From: Bradysia coprophila
Lineage: Eukaryota > Arthropoda > Insecta > Diptera > Sciaridae
Assembly: GCF_014529535.1 (NCBI RefSeq)
Contig: NW_023503493.1
Coordinates: forward strand, 20,306,001-20,370,000
Direction: 5' to 3'
DNA length: 64,000 bases
A model generated the notes under the pieces. That model did no database searches. It was not told where the DNA came from and saw nothing but the letters and a program-made list of their open reading frames with translations. This document shows positions 48,960 through 61,751 of the stretch, piece by piece (positions within the stretch are counted from its first letter, which is position 1; the number at the start of each line of letters is the position of its first letter). The position numbers and the translations under genes were made by a program.

Positions 48960-50364
48960 AATAAATGTTCAAATGGCTGGAACATATTGAGTGTCAGTTC
49001 ACACATAAATAAATGTGTGAGTAAGACTCGTTAAAGACTCTTTAGGTCCCCTAATTCTAAAACAATTTCAGGGGCCAAACTGAAGACTTCTATAATTTGA
49101 CTATTTCTCGGGTCACAAAATCAAAAGATCCTATCAACGAGCGTTAGATTCTATATCGCTTCCACTTATCATTGCAATGTACCTAACTTAAGTCAAAAAA
49201 ATTGTAAGCCTGTTGATTGACCATTAGCAATGACGGTTTTGAATTGTGATAAAGTCAAACGTGTAACCATTTCAATACCTAAGCAAAGGAAAGCTTGATT
49301 TTCATCATTCAATTTTGGAACTCAAATTATGTTATTACTCCGTTCGAGAGTACCTGAATAATCAACATTTTCTAAAAATTAGATTGGCTATGAGTAGGTC
49401 GGATAAGCATTGACTGTTGATTTAACATTAGCTCAGCTTGAAAAAATAAACAAACAAACAAGCAAAATTCAAACACCAACGACAGCTGAATCTATTATTT
49501 TTCATATCAAGTCAAAACCTCTTCAAAAGTGTCGTATCTAGTATCATTCCATTCATTCAATTTCATTGACGTTAAAAACGTTACGAAAGTATCTGCGACT
49601 ATGCAAATTTTTAGAAAAACAACTGTTTCCTCAGGTAAACGAAATGAAGATGCGATTCTGAGCAGTAACAATTCCAATTCGAACGTCTAATTGGCAAATA
49701 AGGAAATAAAAAGCTGAAATTTTGAAGAGAAAGTAGGTTACAACCAATAACGTAACACACTGAAAGTATTACGTCAGCCAACTTCATTGGCCAAATATTC
49801 GTAAATTGAATGCAAAAATTATAATTCTGCACGCACCAGTTCAACATTCGTACGTAGACAAAAGTGTAAACAAAACACTTTATGGAAAATAGCGTCTGCT
49901 GTGACACGTTTTCAACAAAGAATGAGTGATAACAGATATTGTAACTAACACAGAAGATGGAGGATGACGTAGATTTCGTTCCAAGAAACACTGTTTCGAT
50001 GATTACACGACATGGATTTGAACGTAAATGTGAAAAAACTGCACTTCTACTTAGTTAATTGGTCAGCAACTTACATATTTTTAATCATATTTGTTGTAAG
50101 CAACCCCTAAGGGTGTTTGTTGCACTTGGCACGCACTAGAAACCCATCATTTCACGATAATAAACAGCTCAGAAAAATTATACACTTCTTTATTACTTGA
50201 ATTCATTTGTGAAAATGGCCGACACATTGAGCGATGATTCACTCTCACACTTTATTCATGTCATTCATGGAATTCGAATTCATTTTTATCGGACGTAGGT
50301 ACTAGATCTTTTCTGTTTGAACGTCATTTCTTGTTTTTCATTTGGCTTTTAATTTATTTTTACT
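48960..50364. other. ATF4 upstream DNA, leader exon not resolved
   Basis: At least one upstream untranslated ATF4 exon must lie beyond the acceptor at 48936. A possible minus-strand donor (GTAAGTTG) occurs near 50072, but this is not supported further. No other gene was seen. Confidence 0.35.
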
Positions 50365-50538
50365 AAATAACCTCCATACAAACAACACACACTCTACGGG
50401 GAATAATGGTCGAGATGTGCGTCAAATTCGTCTCACTCTGCTAGGAGGGACCAGCAGTTTCATATGTTTTTTCGTTTCACCCTGCCAAACAACCTAAGTG
50501 GTCCCGTAGAGTGTGTGTTGTTTGTATGGAGGTTATTT
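50365..50538. mobile_element. MITE with 36-bp perfect inverted ends
   Basis: Ends AAATAACCTCCATACAAACA and CACACACTCTACGGG are exactly complemented on the right (CCCGTAGAGTGTG and TTGTTTGTATGGAGGTTATTT). The interior is about 100 bp of unrelated sequence. The perfect ends suggest recent insertion. It lies between ATF4 and Btk29A. Confidence 0.85.
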
Positions 50539-50576
50539 AATTTTTACATTTTTGATTATAAAAGAAAAAGCGTCTA

Positions 50577-50824
50577 CCAATGAAAGTACCGACCAGGTAT
50601 GGTCTAATAGACCATTGGTCTATCCAGACAAACCGAAGGAAATAGCAATTTCATAAAAAACTCATCTTTCAATGATTTTCATTGAAAGGTGAGTTTGTTT
50701 ACATAGAATCGCTATTTCCTCCGCTCCATCACGACAGAGTAAAAGTAAAGGTTTACTTTTACTCTGCCATGGCTCCATACAAATTTTGACATTAGACCAT
50801 ACCTATAGAGTATACTTTCATTGG
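50577..50824. mobile_element. 248-bp composite hairpin MITE
   Basis: Outer arms CCAATGAAAGTACC..AGGTATGGTCTAAT and ATTAGACCATACCT..ACTTTCATTGG pair. Inside are two further hairpins: GGAAATAGC..ACTCATCTTTCAATGA with its complement, and GAGTAAAAGTAAA / TTTACTTTTACTC. It starts 38 bp after the preceding MITE. Confidence 0.8.
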
Positions 50825-52388
50825 TGTCAACAACATCGATTCGACGAATCAGTAAATTTTTGTTGAACACCAAAATTCATCGAAATTTAGGCATTTTTTA
50901 CTTACACCAAGATAAATAAATTCTGAACGTTGACATATGATGCGATGGAATGCACGCTTATTTAAAAACTGATTATTTTAGGACAATTTTCTTTAAAATG
51001 AGCTTAAAAAGCGCCAGCATAGCTCCGGTAAACTTTAAAATAATTTATTATATAGAATGGCGTTTCACAGTAGAAGATTGTCTGGATTCTCACCCAGTTT
51101 ATTTCGAAAATGTCTATGTCTAAGAGTTGTCGCAACTAAATTTTATGATGGATATCCCAGTTTTTTCTTGAGTTTTCGTTCTTCTGTTCAATAAAACGGG
51201 TCTAAACTTCTATCTTTGCAAATAACGTTTTTATTTTAAATCTACACCTCTCATATTCATAATTCTATAATCTACTACGATCGCACAGATTTTGTACTGT
51301 GTTGCGAAATGATCGTGATGATGATGATGATGGTTCCTTAACTGTCAAACATCATAGTTTCAAAATTTTAGTTTTTTTTAAAGGAATGGCCGATAGTGTT
51401 TTTTCGCGGAGATGTAAGATCTAAAACTCAAATTAATTGAAAGTTGTGAAGTGAAAATAGTTCCAAAATAATTTCGTGTGATTATTCTGATGGATATTAG
51501 TGTATTCAATTCGTGAAAAATACGACAAAATATTAGAGTTCACCACACACAGGGGGTATTTATTAGTCATACAAGACGAATAAATTTTGTGTTTTTTTTT
51601 CTTGTTTTGCTTTAATTATTGAGTTGGCGGTTCGATTTTTTTTTTAAATTTCGTTTTTGATATTCTCGTTTTTTGTTGTTGTTATTTTAGCTACTAGTGT
51701 AGAATATTTGTCTGTGTTCTTGTTTAATACGAGTCTCATAAACGAAAACATTTTAGTTGTTATTGTATACATAGCTTATTCATTCAATCATTTCTTGTGT
51801 ATATTGTTTCTCACATTATGTTTGATTTGTTTTCGTTTTCTAATTGATAAAAAACGTACTCAAGCTTTTGAAATTCCTTGGACCCAATAGTTCAATGTAT
51901 CGGCAACAGCGACATCATTCAAATTTTAATTCCTCATTTGCACAATAATTTGTTTGTAATATTTACGGAAGCAAAACGACATGCATAACCACCTCGTTGG
52001 TCTTTTAAATTTTGAATTCAACCTAAAAATTTGATTTCTCGAACAAAATCCAAAATCATTGCGGTCATGAATATGGACAAATGTTTTCAGTATTATCAAT
52101 TCGTCTATAAAAGCAAACCAATAATAAAACGCTTTTCACATTCAACCGCTAATTTATTAGTCAGATGAAATTCAGAGAATATCTTGAATCTCAGTTTGTA
52201 CAATTCCAAGAAATTAATTTTATTTTCACAAAGTGCCCTGGTAAACAGTTGTTGATACTCCGCATAGTTGCTCGTTAGAACGAAATTCCACACAATGAAT
52301 TCAGTTCAGCACTAATAACATGACCGAATTGACGAAAGTGTAGCACTGCAACTGATATTTAAGTTAATGATTGAAAAAGCGCCTGGCA
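50825..52388 (+). other. Btk29A upstream region
   Basis: No coding exon was recognised. It is AT-rich with T-tracts near 51590-51660 and a short GAT-rich repeat near 51310-51333. It probably includes the promoter and leader of Btk29A. An in-frame TGA at 52368-52370 precedes the proposed Btk29A start. Confidence 0.4.
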
Positions 52389-55300
52389 ATGATTAAAATG
52401 AAAGACAGAATGTCCGAAAGGCTGTACGACATAGTTAAATGTGGATCTATGACAAAAAGATCACAGAATAAGAAACGTTTCACGCCGGTCAATTACAAAC
52501 TACGATGGTTCGAATTGACGAAACATTTCTTGTCTTATTTTGATATTGAAAATGTGGAGGTGAGTGTTTATTTCCGTTTATACAACTTTTTTTTACTAAC
52601 AAAATTCTAACACATATTTTATCTAGCACATTTCGCAAATATTTGATCATCAATTTCTCTACTCATGTCACAGTTGTAAACAGCCTTATTGTCAGTTAAC
52701 TCACAAACTATACAGACGAAAGTGATTCATTCTTTTGTCTAAAGTATAAAGTATTGCTCAAAAAAGTGCTGTAAACCCGTAGAATACGTCTGGTACAATC
52801 TATTTTTACAACAAAAGCATAAGAATTGAACTCTTGGATTTTTTTTGCTCCTACTGTTTGAGTTAGGGGTATAGCCCTCATTCATTTCTTATATCACTTT
52901 ATTGCGCAGATGATTTTGGCACTATCGACTCGAACACTATTCATTACAGTTTTGTCAAAGCAATTTTCTTAGAACTTTCAAAACTGTCCCTCTCTTTTGT
53001 TTTGAACGTTATTGACGAAATATGCGAACCTAAAGTTTCAATAGAATTTTCTCGTACCTTGATGGTTAGATTAACCTTTTAGAAACGACAAGGGTGCGTC
53101 ACATGATCATTAAATCTGGAACTTCTTTTGTTAAAATCTTGTACTTCATTTCTTTTAACATTTTTTAACCGAATACTATCGTGTTACAGGCTATTAACAG
53201 ATGATTAGCCTTTTCTGTACGGTCTACAAGGACTGGTGATTTGTTTACTATGTTGTCAGTTTACAGTAAGATAAAATTTTCGTGTTCAAAGTCCTGTTAA
53301 TGGGACGATCTTCTTTCTCGACTCTCAGTATTGTAAGCCTTAGAATTAAAAAAAAAAAACAATATTTTAAGAGAATGGAAAGTTATCCCATCCTCCCCTT
53401 TTTCAAGGTTTTTCTGCACTTTCCATAATCCATTAATTTTCAGACCCAATTAACATAATTATGCACGAGATGCAATTCAACGTAGTGGAAATTTGAATAA
53501 TCATGAGTCTCGAAATTGCTTTGTTTTCCTGTAGAGCGAATGAGATTTATCATTAAGCCAAAATTGAAGTGCCTTTTCCAATTCACCATCGATGTTTTAA
53601 ACAAACCAGCAGTTAAAGAAATCTTTTATTAAACAAAACCTCATTCTGTGACATAAATTTTGATTTACCACTTGCTGTATCACCGATTAACAAAGCTTTT
53701 GCCAAATATCAGACATAAACACATCCACTGCAGATATAAATCATTTAAAGGGAAACAATGACCTGCAACAGAAACGAACTTTTGCGACGGAATGACCGTC
53801 TTTCAAAACAAAGAATTCAAAATCCGGTTAACTTATCCGAATGATACTGACACCTTAAAAATGTGTCCAATGTCCGAAACACATTTTGCTGAAGTTGTCG
53901 ATGTGATTTATTCCAATCGAAATAAGACGGATGAGCTGAATTTACAACAGTTTAATCATAATAATAAAAGGTTTTCAGTTCGTTGGTCGCTCCACTTCAA
54001 GATTTTGCTATACATTTTTTATGTGTGTAATTCCTCTCGAAACATATTACCGATTGCAACACACTTCGACACCACTGTATTGTTCATATTATCTAATTTA
54101 CAACGCATGCGCCATACTCAGTATATGTGAGTAATATGTGATACTAATCGCCAAAAAAAAAACTTTGGGGTGCAGTTGAGGCCGGTCTTTTAGCATATAT
54201 AAATCGAAAAAACAAATAGATAAATTTAAAACAAGCAGGCAAGAAACGACAAAATTATAAGTTTTAATTAAACAATTCGCTTTGTTACACGAAACCGTCT
54301 GTTCGGCACAACATAAACATTTGTGAATTCATTTCACCCTGTTCGGAAAGTCATCTGGTGTGTAACCATTATACTGTTGGATCCGCCCTTCGCAGAAAAA
54401 TTGTGTAGTTCGTTCGGTTCGCAGCAAAAGTGTTTTTAATTCAATTCAGCCTCTATTTTCCGTTCTTAAATTGACACAACAATTTTTTTTTTGTTTATTG
54501 AAATTGTAAATGGTTCTAATTTAACGAAAAACGGTCTTGTGCGAAAAACAATTTCGAAAGTGGAACGGAGAATATTACAAAATTGCTTTGTCTCCCTAAT
54601 TGAATTGAGATTCAGTTTTTGTTCGAGTATACGGACAGTGTTTGTTGAGGAAATAAATGGTTCTTATGGGGTGTGAATGGTGAACGTTTTAATGTTGTTT
54701 AAGAGTTTGAATTTGATTTAAACAACAAACATAAAATCGATATAATACTCGGCGCTTGTTTAACTGGATATGGATTTGATACAATAAGTTGTTCTGCAGT
54801 TACATTAGCGTACATTATCCACAATACAAACGTTGCGGTGTTTACTGTCGATCAGCCAATCGATAAAGAATTCTACCCTTCTGTCTTCTCTGTTTTGTAA
54901 GTAAAATAGAGAATAAAATAAATGCTGACGGAAGTTACGCTGCTTTTATAAAATGTAGAGGGCTTGTCACATCATTTTGCTTGATAATTCGTAAATTGTT
55001 TCCTTAATAAAGTGATGTTCTGAGTGCTGTGTATTGAAATATAGGATTACTTCACATCCTTTGTTTAGAAGTATCACTTATAATGCTTGGTGTGAATACG
55101 ATTATGATATTCATGGAAAACTTTTGACTAAAAATATTTCCCTAGACTTACTTCCGTTCGATTCATTAATTATGTTCAAACACATCAAACACAAAACGTT
55201 TTTCCGTAGTTTGTTATCAAGCTTTGTGTATTCTCGGAATTCACTTGAATTCAATGTAAATTGGATATAAGTGCTGAATGTGATACCAGATTGTCGGCTT

Positions 55301-58300
55301 ATCGAACAACATTTTTGTTAATTAATGTGTTTTTGTAGCTCCTCTTAAACCTGACATTAAATACGTCTACGACAATATAGCATAGCGTTCCTAATTAGCA
55401 TTCATAAGTGGTGTGTTCTCTGATACATTAATTTGATTTATTATTTTATTGACAGACGAAATTTGATAATTTATGTGCAGCGCGTTTTTGCTCTGCTGTC
55501 GGCAAGCTACTAATAAAAATAGTAGTTTAGGGCAGCCGGTTGATCGATTTTTTTATTAGAGGTGGACGGAACGGAGACAGACGACAGATGATCAGGTCAT
55601 ACATTACAGTTTTATCGCTTGAACATCACCGCTACTTTTAATAGTTTTTTTTCTGTTAATTTAGTTTTAATTATGATTTACTGATTTCATGTTTGTGCTC
55701 AAACAAACATGCTTTCTGCAAATTAATACCAAGAGATTGAACCGATCTGTGATATGTAGTGCAATTAAGTAGGTTTCATCTAGAGAAATTAAAGAGAACG
55801 TCGTGCTTCTGAGGTACTCTGTAATATTTCTTTGCTTTCGTCAAATAACGACTAACAAATAATAACTTAACCAATGGATTGACCATTGACAAATGTATAC
55901 ATTTTATCTCGTAATTGCTGCCTGTTATAATATTCTCTGACTAGCACTGTTTCCCGGCCTTCGGCCGGGTCGTACTGTACCCAGGGAAAAGTTTCGTTAT
56001 TATATTTTCGACCCTACGAGTCGTTTTACATATATCGTCTCATTTTCACTTATCTTAGTTGGGTAGTCAGATAGATCTTATCAAAGACATTACAATAAAA
56101 ACCTTACAAGACATTTATTTCAAATTATCGTTTTTTTCTGCAAATTTATTGTTTCGATTAGCCGCAAAATTATCAAACATGCGTTTCGTTGACTCATAGC
56201 GAGGCAACCATTGGACGTTCCGTTCACTACAGCGCCTTAGCTAGAGTCGAATATCAAAGCGGGCTGAGCCACGTCTTCAACGTGGCGATTAATCTTAAAT
56301 TTTCATCCAATAAACTTTTTACCAAAAATGCTCTGAAAATGAAAATTTTCTTTGAAAATACGTCTCCAAAAGTTAATCGAAAAGTCAAGGTTAATTACGA
56401 AAAACAACCTTAGAAATCCGAATTAATCCGAACGTCTGCTAAATTGTATAGAGCTGAAACGATATTTTTGTTTTTTACCGTCATGTCATATGATCAAGTC
56501 GGTGAATATATTTTAAAAACATAGCTAACGCCTTCCCGTGGCAAACGCCTATTCAGGGCCACGGAGACCCGTACTCAGAAGTTTGGAGTGCAATAACTTT
56601 GAACAACCATAAATGTATTTTGTAACCACACTGCATCACAAAAACCTTCGTTATAATTTCTTCTAACGTTATCTTCTGTTGAAATTGCTAGCAGCAATTT
56701 CGAAAGCCCCGTCCGAAGTAAAATTTATTAATCCAGCATTTCCCTCAACGGCTTTTTTCAAATTTTTCACATTTAACTAAAATTCAAGATGGCGGCTTGC
56801 GGCCATTTCGTTCGACAACTAAAGGCACTTCTACCACTTTTAATTATCGTTACCTTTCAAACAAAAAAAAGTTCACGAAAGTCGGATAAAATTTACTTAA
56901 GATATAAGCAAAAACATTAAAATTCAAGACGGCGGCCAACGGCCATTTGGTTGGGGTATTATAAACATCACAACCACTTTACGATTGTCTTTACCTTTCA
57001 AACAAAAAAAAATCATCAAATTAGCATGAAATTTACTCGAGATATAGGCAAAAGCACCAAAATCCAAGATGGCGGCGGCGGCCATTTTGTTAGGACTCTA
57101 GAAACAGTAGCATCGTGTCACAATCATCAATACCTTTCAAACAAAAAAATTCATGTAATTAGCATAAAATTTACTCGAGATATCAGCAAAATTCACTACG
57201 TTCACTGTACGGCCGAGTAGCATCGATTAGGCTCACTCCAAGAGACGTAGCTCCCGATCCAATGAACCGAATTTCATGAACTTTTTTTTCCTTGAAAGGT
57301 ATATGGTCAATACCTATGAAATGGCGCTAAAATAACCGAAATCCGATCGTCCTTTCCTGTTATATTGGCAAGAAACAGTTGGAGCCCTCCGCCAGTTTCA
57401 CATCAACGGCTCTAGCTCACGAGTAGGACTTCCGATTTTCATGAATTTTTTTTAATCGACAGGTATTGCAAATACCTTTCATTTGACGCATCACACATGC
57501 GTCTAGCGTTTAAACTGCCGGAGATATATTTGAAAAACCCTAAATCACTTATAGGGCCCTAACTTTGGAAGGGCCACCCTAGATTGCTCATCTTCGACCT
57601 TGAATCAGCATTTGATATTACCAAACGGGAAAAAAAAAAGAATTTTGGAAAAAAGTTGCGTTTTACTCAAGTTATCGTGCAGACGGACGGACAGACAGAC
57701 AGACAGACAGATTTTTTTTTTCGCTGATTCGGCATCTCTGAGTAACCCCAAAAGGTTTGCCCTTACTCAGGGATTCCGATTCGGCTTGTTACAAACCCAG
57801 TAGTAAACGCATGAGACCCCAGTACTTCGTACGGGTCTAAACAATCTTTGAGGTGCTAGTGTGAGGTCCGAGGCCGACTTTTAAAAGACAAAATTAATGA
57901 TGCTCCGATATTGTTTTTTGAAATGACTTCGGACGGTGTTTTTTAAAATCTGTTTTGAGAAACGGTCCCGCAGCTTCGTTGACTTCGTCAAATACTTCTT
58001 ATTTGGAAAATTGGCTCCCAAAAACTGGCTGGTTGACTTGGTAGAGGTTGATTTTAAAATCGACATCGACCGGTCGATCATTTACAAGTCGTAGAGCTGA
58101 CCAGTTGATCCGTTAGAGGTCGATTTTGAAAAACGGCTTCGTACTACTGACTGGCTGATCTGTCAGGGACGAATTTTGAAAAACGGTCCCGAAGAGCTGA
58201 CCGGTTGAACTCTCGGAGGTCGATTTTGAAAAATGACCTCGGACGGCTGACCGACTGACTCATTGGAGGTCCATTTTGAAAAACGCCGTCGGACGGCTGA

Positions 58301-61300
58301 TCAGCTGACGCGTTGGAGGTCAATGTTGAAAAACACCGTCGGACGGCTGACCAGCTGACCCCTAGGAGGGCCGGGTGCTCCGAGGTGCCCCGATGTGCCC
58401 CGAGGTGCGCCGTGGTGCTCCGAGGTGCGCCGAGGGGCGTCGTGGTGCCCCTACGTTCAGATTTATATGTATAGATCTGTCAAAGTTATTGTTGGCAACG
58501 TGTGTTACTTGTAAAAAATGAAATGAATTTCGGATTTTTTAACGTGCCGAAAACGAGGACATATTTACTGGTGTGAATTTCTCCACTTAAGAATCATTTA
58601 AACCGGCTGGAAATTAAACTAACATAAATTCCAAATAACGTCTACTGTCCCAAAGCAGAACTGTAAAAATATTATTACAGATAAATAACCGACCGACTGC
58701 AACAACTCCTTGACATTGTCCAAAAACAAATTTAGTCATCGCATCTCATAACTCATAAAATGTGTTAAGGAAAAACCTTTTGAAAGTGACGAAAAAATGA
58801 AAAAAGAAAAAAATCTTCGACTCTAAAGAAACGTATTCATAACAGTAACAATGTGATGAACTTGAGTTATTTATGTATTTTGGAATGCATTTCATTTACA
58901 ATACCAGACGAAAAAAAACATATTTCCTAAAAAGAACGTTTTAAGTCACCATAAAATGTACACATAATAAAATTCACATTCAAGACCACAGATATTTGTT
59001 CAGAGAGAGGAAAAAAGACTGTCGCTCCTTTCAAATCAAATGTTATTCTTAAACAATTTTTTAAATGGGATGAGTGTCTTGTTTTGCATGTAAATAGGTA
59101 GTAAATTGAATATTTGTCAAAATTACTAAGGGCCTTAAAATTTATGTTTTTCTTTTGTGTAATATGCCCATTAATTAATACAAAAAAAATTCTTATTAAA
59201 TTTCTGATTAAGCATATGAAATCGAGAATTGACAGGCTTCTGTATTCAAAGCATATTATCTGTGAAAAAAATCTTAGATTAGGGCCGACATTATACGGGG
59301 GCTTCAGTGAAAGTCAGAAATGAATAATTTCCTTCAGATGTTTTTCAGCATACAACCAAAACTGCCAATATGTGATTTTACAGTTTTACCACTTCCACAC
59401 GAGTCCTAGTAACTCACTTATAAGCATTTTTGTTTGTATGAATGAACTAGGTGAAAAACAGCTGAATCAAAGTCATGTTTAAATTTTACTGACGTCAACT
59501 GTAACACAATGTTAAAAAAACGTTAGTTCCCTAAAAAATTCTATGAGAGCAAAGCAAGAAACCATAACTGAAGAACTCCATCAGTAATGAAGTGCAGTCA
59601 AAGAAATTTTTAGTGTAGACTACGGTGCTCCAGAGCAAGTTCGAAGTTAACGTTAAATGTCTGTAATAACAGATGATTATCCATTACTGAATGATTTTTT
59701 AATATTATAAGTGGTCTAAAAACACCGAATAATTTGACGAAGTTCAAAACACCGAAGCTAATCAATCCCGATATAGTTTAGAATCTTAACAGTTTCAACG
59801 CACACCATATTGTAAACAAACTTTCCACGATGTGTCAATAAAACCGGGCCTATTTTTGGATTTTTTTTTGAAATTTTTCTTAAAATTTCCAAAAAATTAC
59901 CAAAAATTTCCAAAAACAGCGAACGTCCAAAAACTGAATTTTTCCATCATTTCGAACGGTTTTGGCAACTACTGAGCTCAGCCTTGTGTTTTAGCCAGCT
60001 CTCAATGATTTTGTTTGTTTATTGACGCTCTCATCTTTCAAATTAAGCATGCTCGACTTCATTTGAAAGCTGATAGTGTCAAGAATCAAACAAAATAATT
60101 GAGAGTTAGCTAATACGTAAGGCTGAGTTCAGGAGTTGTCAAAACCGTTCGAAATGGTGGAAAAATTCGGTTTTTGGAGGTTCGCAGCTTTTGGAAATTT
60201 TTGGCAATTTTTTTGAAATTTTGGGAAAAATTTCCAAAAATAGGCCCTGCACTAATTTAATTTATCAAATTAATTTTGTTCACAAAGCGCGACCCTAACT
60301 CTACCAAAGTTCGGCCAGCCGCATAAACGGCAGTCAATCAAAATTATTGGTCCGCCATTTCGGAATTTTTCCTAACGAACTGTAGAACAATTTTTTTTGA
60401 CTAAAATAACGTCTAGTTTGTGACATCTTAGGGAAGTGTACGTTGAAACTCACGGATCTGTTGAAATTTTGTATTGATCTATAGAAATGCTTGTGGTCTG
60501 TAAAGGAAGGGCTAAATTATTTTTGTTCTCGAATTTACTTCTATTTACTTATTATCTAGCAAATGTCAGTTAAAAATTAAACACGTCTTCACAATTTAAT
60601 CAAAAATATTTTTTTTTGGATTAATGTTCATTTTCCTTTTATTATTATTTTTTCTTAGAAACGAAGAGAACGTGGCCGAATATCTATCAAAGGTGTCCGA
60701 TTAGTTGAACCAGCTGTTCTTAATAGTGATGGTGGCGATAGTTCAGCACCAGATGTAAGTGTTATTCTCGTAAACAATTAAATGTAAAAAAAAAACTTTT
60801 TTTGATATTCATTCCCATTCGTATCGTAAAGTGTGTAACATTTTCTCGTTTTATCTTTCACAGGGATTTTCGTTTCAAATAGGATATTGTGAATCAGATG
60901 ATCAGTTAACTGGAAGGTCATTGCCACAATATACTTTGTATCTAGTAGCAGCTAATGAAAAGGAACGATCTGAATGGATAGCTGCTATAAGAGCTGGTAA
61001 ACGAAAAACTTGTTTTTCTTATTTAGAGAAAAAAAAAACTTTTTTTCTTTTAATATTTTTTCTTTCTTTCTTTTTTGATGAGTTTATTTCAATAAAATAA
61101 ACTAAACTCAATTTGAATTAGAAACGTGTTTGGATTTATTATTCCGAAGTTTGTTTTGTTAGAAGATATCTTCAATTTTTAATTAATTGTTTTCCTTCAC
61201 AACAAATTTATTTCCCAAACAGATTTAATGGCAAGATATGCAAACGTTTCGGCTTAATATTTTCTTAGTCGGGAGATGTCATTTTGGACCATTTGTTAAA

Positions 61301-61751
61301 TTTTAAGAATCACGACGAATTATCGTTTGACACGTTGACAATAGATCGACCTATGACTGATGTCTCTTGTCTCACTTAATTTACTCCAACGTAAATCCTT
61401 GAATTTGCCAATTAAATCACTGTTTTATCAATCACCGCCTGTGTTTCTGACTAATTCCTATATTCACACATTTTATCAATGTAATTTTTCATCGACTTAA
61501 TAGAATCATGCGTATATACCGAAAAAAAACTCAGCAATTTATCTCGATTATAAGTTTTTTTTCGAATGAAACAAAAAACAATCTGAACGATAAAACTTTT
61601 TCAGTTTGTGAGGAGAAGAACACACCAAAATTCTATCGGTATCATCCAGGACTTTGGCTGGGAAAAAAATGGTCTTGTTGCAAAAGTGGAAAGAGGATAG
61701 CATTTGGTTGTCAGGCAGCTACTCATTGGTCTGAAACGAATAATAATCCAA
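52389..61751 (+). CDS. Btk29A: Btk29A / Tec-family tyrosine kinase, 5' exons (partial)
   Basis: Cytoplasmic Tec-family tyrosine kinase; only the N-terminal part lies in the window. Coding exons 52389-52559, 60659-60754, 60864-60996 and 61605-61751 join in phases 0, 0 and 1 and encode the first 182 residues; exon 4 ends in phase 1 and the rest lies off the right edge. MSERLYDIVKCGSM, KKRFTPVNYKLRWFELTK and YFDIENVE follow the fly protein closely. The PH domain spans about 18-133; R39 corresponds to human BTK R28, the phosphoinositide-binding arginine. The Btk zinc motif ligands are H147, C158, C159 and C169, with the spacing of human BTK. SH3, SH2 and kinase domains are not present here. The start is the first ATG after an in-frame TGA; ATGs at 52398 and 52410 are alternatives. 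Confidence 0.93.
52560..56564 (+). other. Btk29A intron 1, proximal part
   Basis: AT-rich intronic DNA. A perfect hairpin CCCGGCC-TTC-GGCCGGG occurs near 55951-55967, notable for its GC content. No exon or strong repeat was recognised otherwise; the open frame at 53792-54130 looks random. Confidence 0.45.
56565..57838 (+). mobile_element. Second copy of the nested-element family
   Basis: Ends AGACCCGTACT and AGTACTTCGTACGGGTCT are inverted, and both carry the same variant (GACCC for GCCCC in the other copy). The order repeats that at 26821: the palindrome ATTGCTAGCAGCAAT, GAAAGCCCCGTCCGAAGTA, a roughly 140-bp tandem array with CAAGATGGCGGC and ACCTTTCAAACAAAAAA (56770-57200), ATACCTTTCATTTGACG, an A-rich GAATTTTGGAAAAAA run, GGAC/CAGA microsatellite (57680-57709), TTTGCCCTTACT and ACAAACCCAGTAG. 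It is non-coding and highly diverged from copy 1. Confidence 0.75.
58030..58370 (+). repeat. 50-bp minisatellite
   Basis: The phrase ATTTTGAAAAACG or a variant starts at 58123, 58173, 58223, 58273 and 58323, exactly 50 bp apart. Units also share GAGGTCGATTTTGAAAA and CGGCTGACCxxCTGAC. Diverged units extend back to about 57890. Confidence 0.9.
58371..58450 (+). repeat. 10-bp GC-rich tandem repeat
   Basis: About eight units of CGAGGTGCCC and one- or two-base variants follow directly on the 50-bp array. The composition contrasts strongly with the AT-rich intron. Confidence 0.9.
58451..59845 (+). other. Btk29A intron 1, distal unique part
   Basis: AT-rich intronic DNA; no exon or strong repeat seen. 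Confidence 0.4.
59846..60247. mobile_element. 400-bp foldback element in Btk29A intron
   Basis: The ends GGGCCTATTTTTGG and CCAAAAATAGGCCC are complementary. Further inward, TTTCGAACGGTTTTG / CAAAACCGTTCGAAAT, CTGAGCTCAGCCTT / AAGGCTGAGTTCAG, CAGCTCTCAATGATTTTG / CAAAATAATTGAGAG and TCAAATTAAGC.. / TTTGAAAGCTGA continue the pairing towards the centre. Non-coding. Confidence 0.8.

Noticed and set aside
60831-61100. Reading Btk29A exon 3 as ending in KRKTCFSYLEKKK
   Set aside because: That tail is intron read-through after the GTAAAC donor at 60997; the phase-1 splice to 61605 restores the conserved IRAVCEEKNTPK.
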